Below are positions 41,723-51,600 of a DNA stretch of 64,000 bases, piece after piece. A model generated the notes under the pieces. That model saw only the letters and a program-made list of their open reading frames with translations. It was not told the DNA's origin and made no database searches. Each line of letters opens with the position of its first letter. Positions within the stretch are counted from its first letter, which is position 1. Source of the DNA: CAXBNB01 sp965267535 (GTDB taxonomy: Bacteria; Bacteroidota; Bacteroidia; Cytophagales; Cyclobacteriaceae); the NCBI GenBank assembly GCA_965267535.1, contig OZ254082.1, positions 434,001 through 498,000 of the forward strand. Reading direction: 5' to 3'. A program made the position numbers and the translations under genes.

Positions 41723-42376
41723 ATGGCTAAGAAATTGGATCTGACTGTAAAAAATCTTACTGCCCTGCTGGGTGTGGTGGTTGTAGTATTGCTGGCGTCT
41801 TGTGGAGGTTCGGACAGAGAAGAAGAGATAGACCCTGCTAAAGTAACGGCCGATTCGCTGGCTCAGAGTATTATCGACAATGACTCTATAGACTGGTATA
41901 TCAACGAGTACCAGATTGCAGACGTGAGAGAGGAAGCCTCAGGTATTCGCTATGCCTTGCTGGAAGAAGGCAATGGTGAAGCGCCAGACCCTAATGATAT
42001 TGTTTCTGTTACTTATCTGGGTAAATTTCTCAATGGCAAAGCATTCGATACAAACTCGGAGCAAGCCGCTAAGGATGCAGATATTTATGTAGAAAATCGT
42101 AATTATGTGCCGTTGAGGTTTAATTATACCGAAAACGGAAGTACACTAAGTAGTTCTTTTTTAGCCAGCTTCCGCCAAGGATTGACAGAAGTGCTAAACA
42201 TGAAAGATACTGAGGGTAAGCGCATGTTTACCAAAGGTAGCAGAGCTGTTCTTTTTCTACCTTCTGCTTTGGCCTACGGCACTACCGGTGACCAGGTGTC
42301 TAACCTGATAGATGATACCATCCCGCCCAATACAGTTATCTTGTTCGAATTTACCCTTGTAACCTTCCGACCCTGA
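41723..42376 (+). CDS. Divergent FKBP-like lipoprotein
   Basis: A 217-residue lipoprotein (LLASC lipobox near residue 27) of the same fold as the previous two proteins but with changed active-site residues. The VSVTYLGKFLNGKAFDT block is kept. An insertion of about 25 residues follows, the GWDEG helix is replaced by FRQGLTEVLN, and FLPSALAYGTTGDQ remains. Loss of the core Trp suggests chaperone rather than isomerase activity. It begins 1 base after the previous stop and 10 bases before rdgB. Confidence 0.82.
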   Translation: MAKKLDLTVKNLTALLGVVVVVLLASCGGSDREEEIDPAKVTADSLAQSIIDNDSIDWYINEYQIADVREEASGIRYALLEEGNGEAPDPNDIVSVTYLGKFLNGKAFDTNSEQAAKDADIYVENRNYVPLRFNYTENGSTLSSSFLASFRQGLTEVLNMKDTEGKRMFTKGSRAVLFLPSALAYGTTGDQVSNLIDDTIPPNTVILFEFTLVTFRP

Positions 42377-42386
42377 TTTATCTCTC

Positions 42387-42962
42387 ATGAAAATTTGTTT
42401 TGCAACGCACAATGAAAACAAGCTGCGGGAGGTAAAAGCCTTACTCGATCCCATAGAGGTAGTAGGGTTAAACGATTTAGGGCAGACGGAAGAAATTCCT
42501 GAAGATGGTGTTACACTCGATGAAAATGCAGCCATCAAAGCACGTTTTGTTGCAGAAAAATATCAAATCAATTGTTTTGCAGATGATACAGGCCTGGAGG
42601 TAGAGGCTCTGGATGGTGCTCCCGGTGTTTACTCAGCTCGATATGCAGGACCTCAAAAAGACAATCAGGCAAATATCGATTTGCTTCTGACCAACCTCAA
42701 AGGAGTAAACAACCGGAAAGCTCGCTTTAGAACAGTCATTCATTTGATTTTGGATGGCGAAACAATTGCCCTCGATGGGATTGTAAACGGAGAAATCACC
42801 CACGAACGGAGTGGTACTGATGGGTTTGGTTACGATCCTGTGTTTAGACCGGAGGGATATGATATTACCTTTGCTGAGATGTCTATGGATGCCAAAAATA
42901 AAATATCTCACAGGGGGCGGGCTATTCGAAAACTTGTGCAGCACCTGCGCACACTTTCCTGA
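42387..42962 (+). CDS. rdgB: dITP/XTP pyrophosphatase (RdgB/HAM1)
   Basis: This house-cleaning enzyme hydrolyses non-canonical purine triphosphates to monophosphates, keeping inosine and xanthosine out of nucleic acids. The 191-residue protein has the complete family motifs: CFATHNENKLREV at the start, CFADDTGLEVEALDGAPGVYSARYAG near residue 55, and GTDGFGYDPVF with SHRGRAIRKL at the end. It is the last or next-to-last gene of the FKBP run, 39 bases before udk. Confidence 0.96.
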   Translation: MKICFATHNENKLREVKALLDPIEVVGLNDLGQTEEIPEDGVTLDENAAIKARFVAEKYQINCFADDTGLEVEALDGAPGVYSARYAGPQKDNQANIDLLLTNLKGVNNRKARFRTVIHLILDGETIALDGIVNGEITHERSGTDGFGYDPVFRPEGYDITFAEMSMDAKNKISHRGRAIRKLVQHLRTLS

Positions 42963-43001
42963 TTTTTTTGCAAAATTCTCTTAGTTCATTAATTTGTACA
43001 G

Positions 43002-43625
43002 ATGTTAGCTTCTACTCAGCCATATCTTATAGGGGTTACCGGAGGGAGTGGATCTGGTAAAACTTCTTTTTTGCACCAGCTAGAGCAGGCTTTGCCTGTG
43101 GGTGCACTTACCGTATTGTCGCAGGATCACTACTATGTGCCTATTGATGAGCAGCCACGCGACGATCAGGATATTGAAAATTTCGACTTGCCCGAATCCA
43201 TTAATCAGGAAGAGTTTGTTCGTGATATTGCGCAGCTCAAGGCCGGCCAAACGGTTTTTCGCAAAGAATACACCTTTAACAACAGCAATGCAGAGCCCCG
43301 GCAATTGGAGTTTAAGGCAGCACCAATCGTAGTGGTTGAAGGAATTTTCGTTTTCTCGGATCCGGATATATTCAGTCAGTTGGATCTCAAGGTTTTCATT
43401 GAAACGGAAGACTACCTGATGTTGAAGAGGCGTGTGATTCGCGATGCATCTGAGCGTGGCTATGATATGGACGATGTGTTGTATCGTTTTGAAAACCACG
43501 TAATGCCGGCATTCAGGCAGTACATAGAACCCTACAAGCAACAGGCGAATATTATCATTCCTAATAGCAATAGCTACGAGGTAGGCCTGGAGGTGATTGC
43601 AGGGTTCTTGAAAAGTAAGCTTTAA
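43002..43625 (+). CDS. udk: Uridine kinase
   Basis: A 207-residue P-loop kinase phosphorylating uridine or cytidine in pyrimidine salvage. The Walker A motif is GVTGGSGSGKTSFL (about residues 12-25), followed by SQDHYYVP, ENFDLPESIN, VVVEGIFVFSDPDI and the RRVIRDASERGYD lid segment. The TTAA at 43622-43625 holds both this stop codon and the stop of convergent lysA. The gene is slightly divergent from E. coli Udk but complete. Confidence 0.92.
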   Translation: MLASTQPYLIGVTGGSGSGKTSFLHQLEQALPVGALTVLSQDHYYVPIDEQPRDDQDIENFDLPESINQEEFVRDIAQLKAGQTVFRKEYTFNNSNAEPRQLEFKAAPIVVVEGIFVFSDPDIFSQLDLKVFIETEDYLMLKRRVIRDASERGYDMDDVLYRFENHVMPAFRQYIEPYKQQANIIIPNSNSYEVGLEVIAGFLKSKL

Positions 43626-44803
43626 AGTCCGTTTAATTCCATTTCGCGAGGCGTCCTCTTGCTGTTTCCAATCAACTCCTCTAAATCAAACTCGTCAGAA
43701 TAGACGCTCTCGGCTCTGTCTCTCAGGTTGTAGTTTGAACTCAGTACCTGACCGTACGCGCCGGCAGAGCGAATTTTCAATAAGTCTCCTCTCAGTGTTT
43801 TGGGCAGATCTGCTTCGCCAAACGTGTCTGTGCTTTCGCAGATAGGGCCTACTACTTTGTAGGGTTCCGGAGCTTCGGCCGAAGACAGGTTTTCGATCAG
43901 GTGAAAAGAGTTGTACAGCGCAGGTCGTATCAGATCGGTCATGCCGGCATCAATGATGGCAAACTTTGTTTCTTTGCCCGCTTTTACGTACAGTACCTTA
44001 GAAATCAATGAGCCCATCTGTCCTACGATAGAACGACCAAGTTCAAAGTGTACCGATTGATTGGCTTTCGGTTTTAAAAACTTATCAAAGACCTTGAAAT
44101 ATTCCTCGAAGTTAGGAACAGGTTGTCCGTCAGGGTCATTGTAATTGATGCCAAGTCCTCCGCCTAGATTGAGGTGGTCTATCTCTACACCCTTGTCGTC
44201 CAGAAACGAAACAACGTCGTTTACCGCATAACATAACTTGGCGTAAGGATTTAAACTTAGTATTTGTGAGCCGATATGAAAGTGTACACCTGTTAGCTTT
44301 AGGTGATCGTATTTAGCGATTTCATCCAGTGCCAAAGCAAGGTCTCCTACAGGTATGCCAAACTTGTTTTCGTTTAGCCCTGTAGTGATATGCCGGTGAG
44401 TCTGAGCATCCACGTTGGGATTCAGTCGAAAAGCAATGTTAGCTACGGCATTATTTTCCTTCGCTACCTGATTTATAACTTCCAGTTCTTCTATCGATTC
44501 GCAGTTGATGCTGTGAATGTTATTATTGATAGCTAATGCCAACTCTTCGTCTGTTTTGCCTACGCCGGCCAGTACGATTTGCTCCGGAGTAAATCCGGTT
44601 TCCAAAGCCTTCTTAATCTCGTTTCCGCTTACACAATCTGCACCCAGGCCTTTTTGCTGTATGCGCGACAATATTCTGTCTTCCGCATTGGCTTTGATGG
44701 CATAATGCACGTGGTAATTCGGATGAGGTATGGCTTGCTTTAATGTGTTTAGTGTCTGATCCAGTAAATCCAGATCATAATAATAAAATGGGGTTTTGAG
44801 CAT
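43622..44803 (-). CDS. lysA: Diaminopimelate decarboxylase
   Basis: LysA converts meso-diaminopimelate to lysine, the last step of that pathway. I chose the ATG at 44803 (MLKTPFYYYDLDLL), giving 393 residues; the 24 upstream codons cover the promoter. The PLP lysine is in VHYAIKANAEDRIL, with HFHIGSQI, the phosphate-binding GGGLGINY, and the second-subunit Cys in CESTDTFG. The type IV fold is complete. Divergent from the ACT-like gene at 44918. Confidence 0.95.
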   Translation of the reverse strand: MLKTPFYYYDLDLLDQTLNTLKQAIPHPNYHVHYAIKANAEDRILSRIQQKGLGADCVSGNEIKKALETGFTPEQIVLAGVGKTDEELALAINNNIHSINCESIEELEVINQVAKENNAVANIAFRLNPNVDAQTHRHITTGLNENKFGIPVGDLALALDEIAKYDHLKLTGVHFHIGSQILSLNPYAKLCYAVNDVVSFLDDKGVEIDHLNLGGGLGINYNDPDGQPVPNFEEYFKVFDKFLKPKANQSVHFELGRSIVGQMGSLISKVLYVKAGKETKFAIIDAGMTDLIRPALYNSFHLIENLSSAEAPEPYKVVGPICESTDTFGEADLPKTLRGDLLKIRSAGAYGQVLSSNYNLRDRAESVYSDEFDLEELIGNSKRTPREMELNGL

Positions 44804-44823
44804 AATGTATGTTTTTATACCAG

Positions 44824-44831
44824 CAAAATTA
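44824..44831 (-). promoter_or_regulatory. -7 element of lysA
   Basis: On the minus strand this reads TAATTTTG, an exact TAnnTTTG match, 20 bases upstream of the chosen lysA start. A T-rich -33 region is present without an exact TTTG. Confidence 0.5.
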
Positions 44832-44917
44832 ACGAGGAGGCATTTATTCCGAAAAATATCATTGATTTTCAACAAACTATTAATAAATTGTTAAATAATT
44901 AACACTGAGAAAAGTAT

Positions 44918-45589
44918 ATGAGAACAATTGCCGAAGTAGTTGAATTTGAAGTCAAAAAGTTGCCTTTTGTAGAGGAGGCCATGCAGGATGGCCTTATTAA
45001 TTTATCGTCTCTTGCCCGCCTCATAAAACCATCGATAGAAGAAGCCCTGATGAAGGAAGTAAACGAGGGTGCGATCGTGATGGCTCTCAAGCGATATACG
45101 AAAAACATGTCTGGTGCAGTAATGCTTAAGGCTGAGGATATAGGTAGTTATTTTGGGGAAATATTTGTTAGGTCAGGTTTGATGACATGCTCTTATGCTA
45201 ACTCACCGTCTCTCACGGAAAATCAAACTAGACTCTTGCACGATGTAGACAAAAATGTAGACGCATACTGTTCATTCAAACAGGGTATGTTTGAACATAC
45301 TTTCATTTTAAGTCAAAATCTTAAAGATAAAGTAGACGAATACTTCAAAAATGAGCAATTTATTTCGGGAATGACCAACCTGTGCTCTGTTACAGTTAAG
45401 CTAAAATCTTCAAATGTTGAGGTGATGGGGCTGTATTATTACCTATTTAAAATGATAGCCTGGCGTGGCATCAACGTGGTGGAAGTAGTGTCCACAGCCA
45501 ACGAATTTACCATTGTTGTAGATCAGGAAAACATCAACGAATCGTTCTCAGTGTTGATGAATGTCAAGGAAGGTGTGTCAGGGAAGTAG
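44918..45589 (+). CDS. ACT-like domain protein divergent from lysA
   Basis: A 223-residue soluble protein. The N-terminal part is helical (TIAEVVEFEVKKLPFVEEAM, LINLSSLARLIKPSIEEAL, NEGAIVMALKRY). The C-terminal 70 residues (VTVKLKSSNVEVMGLYYYLFKMIAWRGINVVEVVSTANEFTIVV, broken here for length) have the strand-helix-strand pattern and VVEVVST-like motif of the regulatory ACT domains of aspartate kinase. No kinase domain is present. Its place beside lysA fits a lysine-sensing regulator, but this is inference. Its end overlaps the convergent serine hydrolase gene by 26 bases. Confidence 0.6.
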   Translation: MRTIAEVVEFEVKKLPFVEEAMQDGLINLSSLARLIKPSIEEALMKEVNEGAIVMALKRYTKNMSGAVMLKAEDIGSYFGEIFVRSGLMTCSYANSPSLTENQTRLLHDVDKNVDAYCSFKQGMFEHTFILSQNLKDKVDEYFKNEQFISGMTNLCSVTVKLKSSNVEVMGLYYYLFKMIAWRGINVVEVVSTANEFTIVVDQENINESFSVLMNVKEGVSGK

Positions 45590-46781
45590 TGCTATCACGG
45601 CTAACGTTCTCACAGTACTGGATAAACTCCGGGATTACTTTGGAAGAGTAGCGGACCGGTGCATTGAATAGTACACAGATCCCTATTTTGTTTTCCCTGT
45701 CTATGGCTATTTCACTTCTGTATTGATTCACATACCCTCCGTGGTAGACAACACGCCTGTTGTCATAGTCGATAACACGCCATCCTTTGGCATAGTGTGA
45801 TTGTTTTACACCCGGCCATCTGTTAAAGTATTTTCGAGCTCTGCTCGTGTATACTTCCGGCTCAAAGACCTGATCCAGAGTTTGCTCAGATACGATTTCC
45901 GGCATGCCGCCAAGCAACAATTTGAGCCACTGTCCCATATCGGAAATGGAGGCATTGATACCTCCTGCTGATACAGCGTTGTAGTATTTCTTGTTGAGAC
46001 GGTAGGTATAATACCGCTTGTGTTTATAACTCCATGCGTGTGGCATGGCTATATTGTCGTATTGTGTGAGCCCTTCATGAGAAGAGGACGAGTAGGTCAT
46101 TTTAGCAGGAGAAAAAATCTCCTCTTGAAGCCATTCGGTATAGGGTTTGCCTGTTTTGTGCGCTATGAGCTCTTCTATTATAGCAAACGCCACATTTTGA
46201 TACGACATAATACTCCCTTCTTTGCCTATCAGGTTGAGTTGCCCGAGTTTAGGCATGATGTCACTCACTGACATGCCGGCCTCTACCAAATTGGTGTAGC
46301 TATGAAGAGGGAGTCCCGTTGTATGTGAGAGCAGATGCCTTACTTCCACACGTTGGGTTTGGGCCGTATCTTTTAGGGTAAACGACGGCAAAGACTGTTT
46401 TACTTTGTCGTTCCAGTCAAGAATTTGCTTCTCTGCAAGAATGCCCGTGAGCACACCTGCAAAGCCTTTGGACACACTGCCGAGTCTAAACAGTGTATTG
46501 GCATCCACAGAATCAGATGCGCCGGTTTTCTGTACACCAAATCCCCCTATATAGACTATCGAAGTATCCTTCACGATGACCATAGCCGCACCCGGGCATT
46601 TGCTTTTGTCAAATTGTTTTTGAAACAAGTCGACAAACCCGCTGTAAGTTGTATCCTGCTCTACAGGTAGGTTTTTCCACAAAGCTGAAGTATTGCTCAG
46701 GTAGTCGGGGGAGCTTCCTGTAAAAAAAGGCGTGCAAAAAAGCCCCAGAAGAGGGAGTAGTGAATAGATACGTGTACGCAA
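45564..46781 (-). CDS. Beta-lactamase-fold serine hydrolase (class C-like)
   Basis: A 405-residue exported hydrolase with a signal peptide (residues 1-22). The Ser-x-x-Lys dyad is in LFRLGSVSKGFAG, a Tyr-x-Asn motif in SYQNVAFAIIEE, and the third motif appears as YHGGYVNQYRS (HGG in place of KTG). These features fit the penicillin-binding-protein/esterase branch more than a drug-hydrolysing beta-lactamase. Substrate unknown. It has its own -7 element. Confidence 0.88.
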   Translation of the reverse strand: MRTRIYSLLPLLGLFCTPFFTGSSPDYLSNTSALWKNLPVEQDTTYSGFVDLFQKQFDKSKCPGAAMVIVKDTSIVYIGGFGVQKTGASDSVDANTLFRLGSVSKGFAGVLTGILAEKQILDWNDKVKQSLPSFTLKDTAQTQRVEVRHLLSHTTGLPLHSYTNLVEAGMSVSDIMPKLGQLNLIGKEGSIMSYQNVAFAIIEELIAHKTGKPYTEWLQEEIFSPAKMTYSSSSHEGLTQYDNIAMPHAWSYKHKRYYTYRLNKKYYNAVSAGGINASISDMGQWLKLLLGGMPEIVSEQTLDQVFEPEVYTSRARKYFNRWPGVKQSHYAKGWRVIDYDNRRVVYHGGYVNQYRSEIAIDRENKIGICVLFNAPVRYSSKVIPEFIQYCENVSRDSTTSLTHLP

Positions 46782-46797
46782 TTGAGAGTTTTTTTGG

Positions 46798-46805
46798 CAA
46801 AAATA
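46798..46805 (-). promoter_or_regulatory. -7 element of the serine hydrolase gene
   Basis: Minus-strand TATTTTTG matches TAnnTTTG exactly, 16 bases upstream of the start codon. Confidence 0.45.
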
Positions 46806-46937
46806 GCATTATCTCCGAAAGATAAAATACGATACAGCTTCCATGTCATCAGGTGCTTGTGTTTTAGGTTTTATTACTTCATGTCAAAAAGAGTTTTTAT
46901 TGCCAGGAAAAAGACAGATTCAATAAGACTGCCGCTC

Positions 46938-46970
46938 TGGTATAACGTATCTATACCACCCTGATTTTTT
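46938..46970 (+). terminator. Weak terminator-like hairpin in the gap before actA
   Basis: TGGTATA (46938-46944) and TATACCA (46952-46958) pair over a 7-base loop; six T begin at 46965. The distance from stem to T-run is long, so its strength is doubtful. No gene on the plus strand lies just upstream. Confidence 0.3.
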
Positions 46971-47274
46971 CTGCTACTGCGCCAGTTTTGTGTGAAGCGG
47001 TGGAGCTGGCAATAGCGCCTAATGTAAGCTTGTAAAAAACTACCTGTCCATAGGCAAAAAAATGAATTTAACATAGCGATAGGGTGTTTTTTAGCAGTTT
47101 TTTGTGTTTTTTTATAGTCTGCCCGAAATCTGCCTAAAGCTTGTTATTTATAATTATTCTAAATAACACCCCTTTTCTTTTGTTTAAGACCTCTTATTTA
47201 GCTGAAAATCAGTGTTTTGATTGTTTTTTTGACCAAAGTAGATTTACTTGCTACGTAGTGCCTAAAAATATGTT

Positions 47275-47305
47275 TTTGAATTAATTCGAGCCAACACTAC
47301 ATTTG
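47275..47305 (+). promoter_or_regulatory. Consensus promoter of the Act/cytochrome oxidase operon
   Basis: TTTG (47275-47278), exactly 19 bases, then TACATTTG (47298-47305) match the Bacteroidota consensus fully, followed by CACC. The actA start is 31 bases downstream. This housekeeping-type promoter fits constitutive expression of the main respiratory chain. Confidence 0.85.
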
Positions 47306-47336
47306 CACCCACTACAAAAAGGAAAGCTAAATACTG

Positions 47337-48602
47337 ATGCTAAAACGAGATTGTTTCTATTCCAAAGTGGGATTTTTTTCCAAAAAAATTATCCTTTCAT
47401 TTTCCTTAATTTTCACTTTAACTGCCGTGGCATTCCATGCCAATGGACAAGATGACGGTATACCAACCGATGAGGCTGTCATATCGAGCGGTGAAAAGCT
47501 ATTTAAGGCTAATTGTAAAGTATGTCACGCAGTGCAGGAGAGGGTAGTTGGACCTGCCTTGAAGGATGTTCACAAAAGACAAAACGTAGAGTGGATCACG
47601 GCATTTGTGAGAAACTCTCAGAAAGTCATCAAAAGTGGAGATCCGTATGCGGTGAAGTTGTACGAAGAGTACAACAAAACTCAGATGACTTCATTTGATT
47701 TTTCTGACGAAGAGATTTTGTCTATCATAGCTTATCTCAAAGCAGAGTCTGAAAAAGAAGTAGCAGCGCCTGCAGAAGGAGCCGGTGCAGAAGGAGGCGA
47801 GGGTGCTGAAGCAGCCGAAGGCCCGTCGGAGTACATGACTATCATCATGATAGGTCTGGTAGTGGTGCTTGTACTTATCCTCATTGTATTGATACTCATC
47901 ATCGGTGTGCTGAAAAAGCACCTCAACAACAAGGATGATATAAGCGAGGAAGACAAAGAAGTAGTAGAGCAAAAGCTCGACCTGCAAAAGTTCGTGAAGA
48001 GCAATACATTCCTCGGTTTTGTTGCTTTCATCTTTACAGCTATTGTGCTCAAGTCGGCTATAGACGGGCTCTTTACAGTAGGTGTGCAGCAGGGATACCA
48101 GCCTACACAACCCATCGCATTTTCACATAAGATACATGCAGGTCAGTACGAAATAGATTGTAACTACTGCCACACGGGAGTGAGAAACAGCAAAAGTGCT
48201 AACATCCCTTCGGCTAACATTTGTATGAACTGTCACTCTTCGATCAAGACAGATTCAGAAGAGATAAAGAAAATTAAAGCAGCTGTAGATAACAATACAC
48301 CTATCGAATGGGTGAGGATTCACAACCTGCCTGATTTGGCATACTTCAACCACTCGCAGCACGTAGCAGTGGGCGAGATCGAGTGTCAGACATGTCATGG
48401 ACCTATCGAAGAGATGGACGTGGTATACCAATACTCTCCGCTTACTATGGGATGGTGTATCAATTGCCACAGAGAAACAGACGTAAATACCAAAGGAAAC
48501 GAATACTACGACAAATTAGTGAAGTTGCATAGCGAGACGAGCAAGGAGCCTATGAAAGTAGAAGACATAGGCGGTTTGGAATGTTCGAAATGTCACTACT
48601 AA
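47337..48602 (+). CDS. actA: Alternative Complex III, multiheme cytochrome subunit ActA
   Basis: ActA carries electrons within the quinol-oxidising Alternative Complex III. The 421-residue protein has a signal segment (about residues 16-36) and an N-terminal class I cytochrome c domain with heme motif CKVCH (60-64). A transmembrane helix follows at about 163-187, a second hydrophobic segment near 220-245, then a pentaheme region with CNYCH (275), CMNCH (296), CQTCH (350), CINCH (374) and CSKCH (416). That is six heme c sites in one chain. It is the first gene of the operon, with a consensus promoter. Confidence 0.93.
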   Translation: MLKRDCFYSKVGFFSKKIILSFSLIFTLTAVAFHANGQDDGIPTDEAVISSGEKLFKANCKVCHAVQERVVGPALKDVHKRQNVEWITAFVRNSQKVIKSGDPYAVKLYEEYNKTQMTSFDFSDEEILSIIAYLKAESEKEVAAPAEGAGAEGGEGAEAAEGPSEYMTIIMIGLVVVLVLILIVLILIIGVLKKHLNNKDDISEEDKEVVEQKLDLQKFVKSNTFLGFVAFIFTAIVLKSAIDGLFTVGVQQGYQPTQPIAFSHKIHAGQYEIDCNYCHTGVRNSKSANIPSANICMNCHSSIKTDSEEIKKIKAAVDNNTPIEWVRIHNLPDLAYFNHSQHVAVGEIECQTCHGPIEEMDVVYQYSPLTMGWCINCHRETDVNTKGNEYYDKLVKLHSETSKEPMKVEDIGGLECSKCHY

Positions 48603-48641
48603 TTTGAAATTGTATAAAAAATACTTGTACCACTACGAGAT

Positions 48642-51600
48642 ATGAAAAATAATAAAAAGCAGTATTGGAAGGGATTGGAGGAATTGACCAAAAATCCTGA
48701 GTTCGAAAAATATGCTGATAAAGAATTTGCGGAATACCTTCCAATAGAGGATGAAAAGCAGGGTGAGGGTACGAACAGAAGGGACTTCCTGAAAATGATG
48801 GGCTTTGGTGTGGCGGCAGCCTCATTGGCCGCTTGTGAAGCTCCGGTGAGAAAAGCTATTCCTTACCTCAACAAACCTGTAGACGTAGATCCGGGAGTGC
48901 CCAATTACTACGCTTCTACATACCTCAACGGTAGCGACTTTTGCAGCATCGTTGTTAAAACCAGAGAAGGGCGTCCAATCAAGATAGAAGGCAATAAGAT
49001 GTCTTCACTCAATGGTGGTGGTACATCAGCACAAGTACAGGCATCTGTACTTTCGCTATACGATAAAGAAAGACTTCAGGGGCCAAGCCTCGATGGCAAA
49101 GATGTGAGCTGGGATGAGCTGGACAAAACAGTAGCCGCAAAATTATCGGCTGCATCCGGCAAAATAGCTTTGATTAGCAACTCTATCTACAGCCCTTCTA
49201 CTCGTGCAGCAATCGATGCACTCAAAGAAAAATACACAAACATAGAAGAATACGCATACGATCAGGTTTCATTCAGTGGCGCTCTTGCTGCTAATGAGCA
49301 GACCTTTGGCCAGCGTGTATTACCTTCTTACGATTTCAGCAAAGCCAAAACGATAGTAACGTTTGGTGCAGATTTTCTGGGAGATTGGTTGAACCACTCG
49401 CTACACAACAAGCAGTTTGCGCAAACCAGAAAATTAGGACCTAACAAAAAAGAAATGTCAAGACTCTACGCATTTGAGTCTAACCTTTCACTTACTGGTT
49501 CTAACGCTGACTACAGAACACGAATAAAAGCATCTCAGCAAGGAGCATACATAGCCAACCTGTACAATGCCATAGCGAAGAAAACAGGTGCTGCTACAGT
49601 AAATGCCGGAAAAATAGAAGATTCGGCTAACCTGACTAAAGCAGCTAATGACCTGCTGGCAAGCAAAGGAAAATCGCTTGTGATATCAGGATCGAACGAC
49701 CCTCAGGTACAATTGCTCGTAAATGCGATCAACAACCTGCTGGGCAACTACGGTACTACTATCGACATCAACTCACCTGATTACAGCAGACAAGGAGATG
49801 ATGCTAAGATGCTCAATTTTGTAAAAGACCTTAAAGGCGGAAATGTTTCCGCTGTTATCTTTTTCAATTGTAACCCTGTGTATGATCACGGGATGGGTAA
49901 GCAGATAGCTGAAGGTCTGAAAAAAGCAAAATTCACCCTGTCTACATCAGACAGGAAAGATGAAACGGCTACTTTGGTAAATGCCATTGCTCCAGACAAT
50001 CACTTCCTGGAATCATGGAATGATGCTGAGCCTGTAAAAGGCAAATTCTTACTCACACAGCCTACGATTTCAAACCTCTTCAACACCAGACAGGCACAAC
50101 AATCCTTCCTGGTTTGGGCAGGAAACAATACTTCATACTTTGATTTTATCAAGGCGAACTGGAAAGCAACAAACTTTACAGCCCAGAGCGAGCTTACCGA
50201 TTTTGATACATTCTGGGACAAATGCCTGCACGATGGTGTGTTTGAAGTAAACAACGCTACAGAAGAAGCTGCTCAAATAGGAGAGATAGCAGTGAGCTAT
50301 AAGCCTACTACAGCAGGATCAGGTGACGAGCTGGTGCTATACACTACCGGAGCTTTAGGTAACGGATCGCAAGCCAACAACCCTTGGTTGCAGGAGATGC
50401 CAGATCCTATAACTAAAGCTGTGTGGGATAACTACCTTACTATTTCCAGAAAGAAGGCCGAGGAGCTGAATTTGGTAGTAGGAGATATGAAAACACAGCT
50501 GGTAAACCTAACGGTGAATGGATACACGGTAAAAATACCTGCACTTATTCAGCCCGGTCAGGCAGATGGAACTGTAGGTCTGGCAATCGGTTATGGAAGA
50601 ACAAGCGGAGGAAAAGTAGCAAATGGAGTTGGGCAAAATGCGTATCCTTTTATCAGCTACGCAGGAGGTTTCCAAAACCTGAGTGTTACTTCAGGTGTGA
50701 AAATAGAACCAACTGGCGAAGAGTACAGAGTAGCACAGACGCAAACACACCATACTTACATGGAGCGTAGCAATGTGGTTCAGGAATCTGTACTGTCAGC
50801 ATATAAGAAAGACCCATCAGCCGGCCGTTCTATGCCTATGATAGCTACCTATCATGGAAAAGAAAAGCCGGGTAATATATCGTTGTGGGAAGGTCATAAG
50901 TACCCTAACCACCACTGGGGTATGATTGTAGATATGAACTCATGTACCGGTTGTGGATCATGTACCGTGTCTTGTCAGGCAGAAAACAACGTGCCTGTAG
51001 TAGGTAAAGACGAGGTACTGATGAGAAGAGAGATGACCTGGTTGAGAATCGATCGATACTACAGTCATAACGAAGAGGAAGTGTCCAACGCGGATGGTTT
51101 CCTGGATAAGCTTAAGAAAATGGAAAACCCTGCGGACAATCCGGAAGTAACCTTCCAGCCTATGATGTGTCAGCAGTGTAACAATGCCCCTTGTGAAACG
51201 GTTTGTCCGGTAGCAGCTACCAACCACAGTACTGAGGGACTTAACCAGATGGCTTACAACAGATGTATAGGTACACGATACTGTGCTAACAACTGTCCTT
51301 ATAAAGTAAGACGATTCAACTGGTTTAAATACCACGACAACAGTCAATTCCCTGAAAACACCGCTATGAACAACGACCTGGGTAAAATGGTATTGAACCC
51401 GGACGTAACTGTACGATCAAGAGGTGTGATGGAAAAATGTTCTTTCTGTGTGCAGCGTATCCAGTATGGAAAGCTAGAGGCGAAGAAAGAAGGCCGACGA
51501 CCAGTAGATGGAGAGATCACTACTGCATGTGCTTCGGCATGTCCATCAGAGGCGCTGGTATTTGGCGATATGAAAGATCCAAACAGCCGTATTTCTCAAA

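Larger units (their letters stand above)
46782..47336. other. 555-base gap before the Act operon
   Basis: No supported protein gene. The left end carries the serine hydrolase promoter and the right end the Act promoter at 47275-47305. In between are a hairpin TGGTATA/TATACCA (46938-46958) followed by CCCTGATTTTTT, which could end a small transcript, and GCCAG/CTGGC pairing at about 46981-47010. Confidence 0.5.

Noticed and set aside
45564..46781. Beta-lactam resistance gene
   Set aside because: The third motif is HGG rather than KTG and the sequence fits the general serine-hydrolase branch; resistance cannot be claimed.
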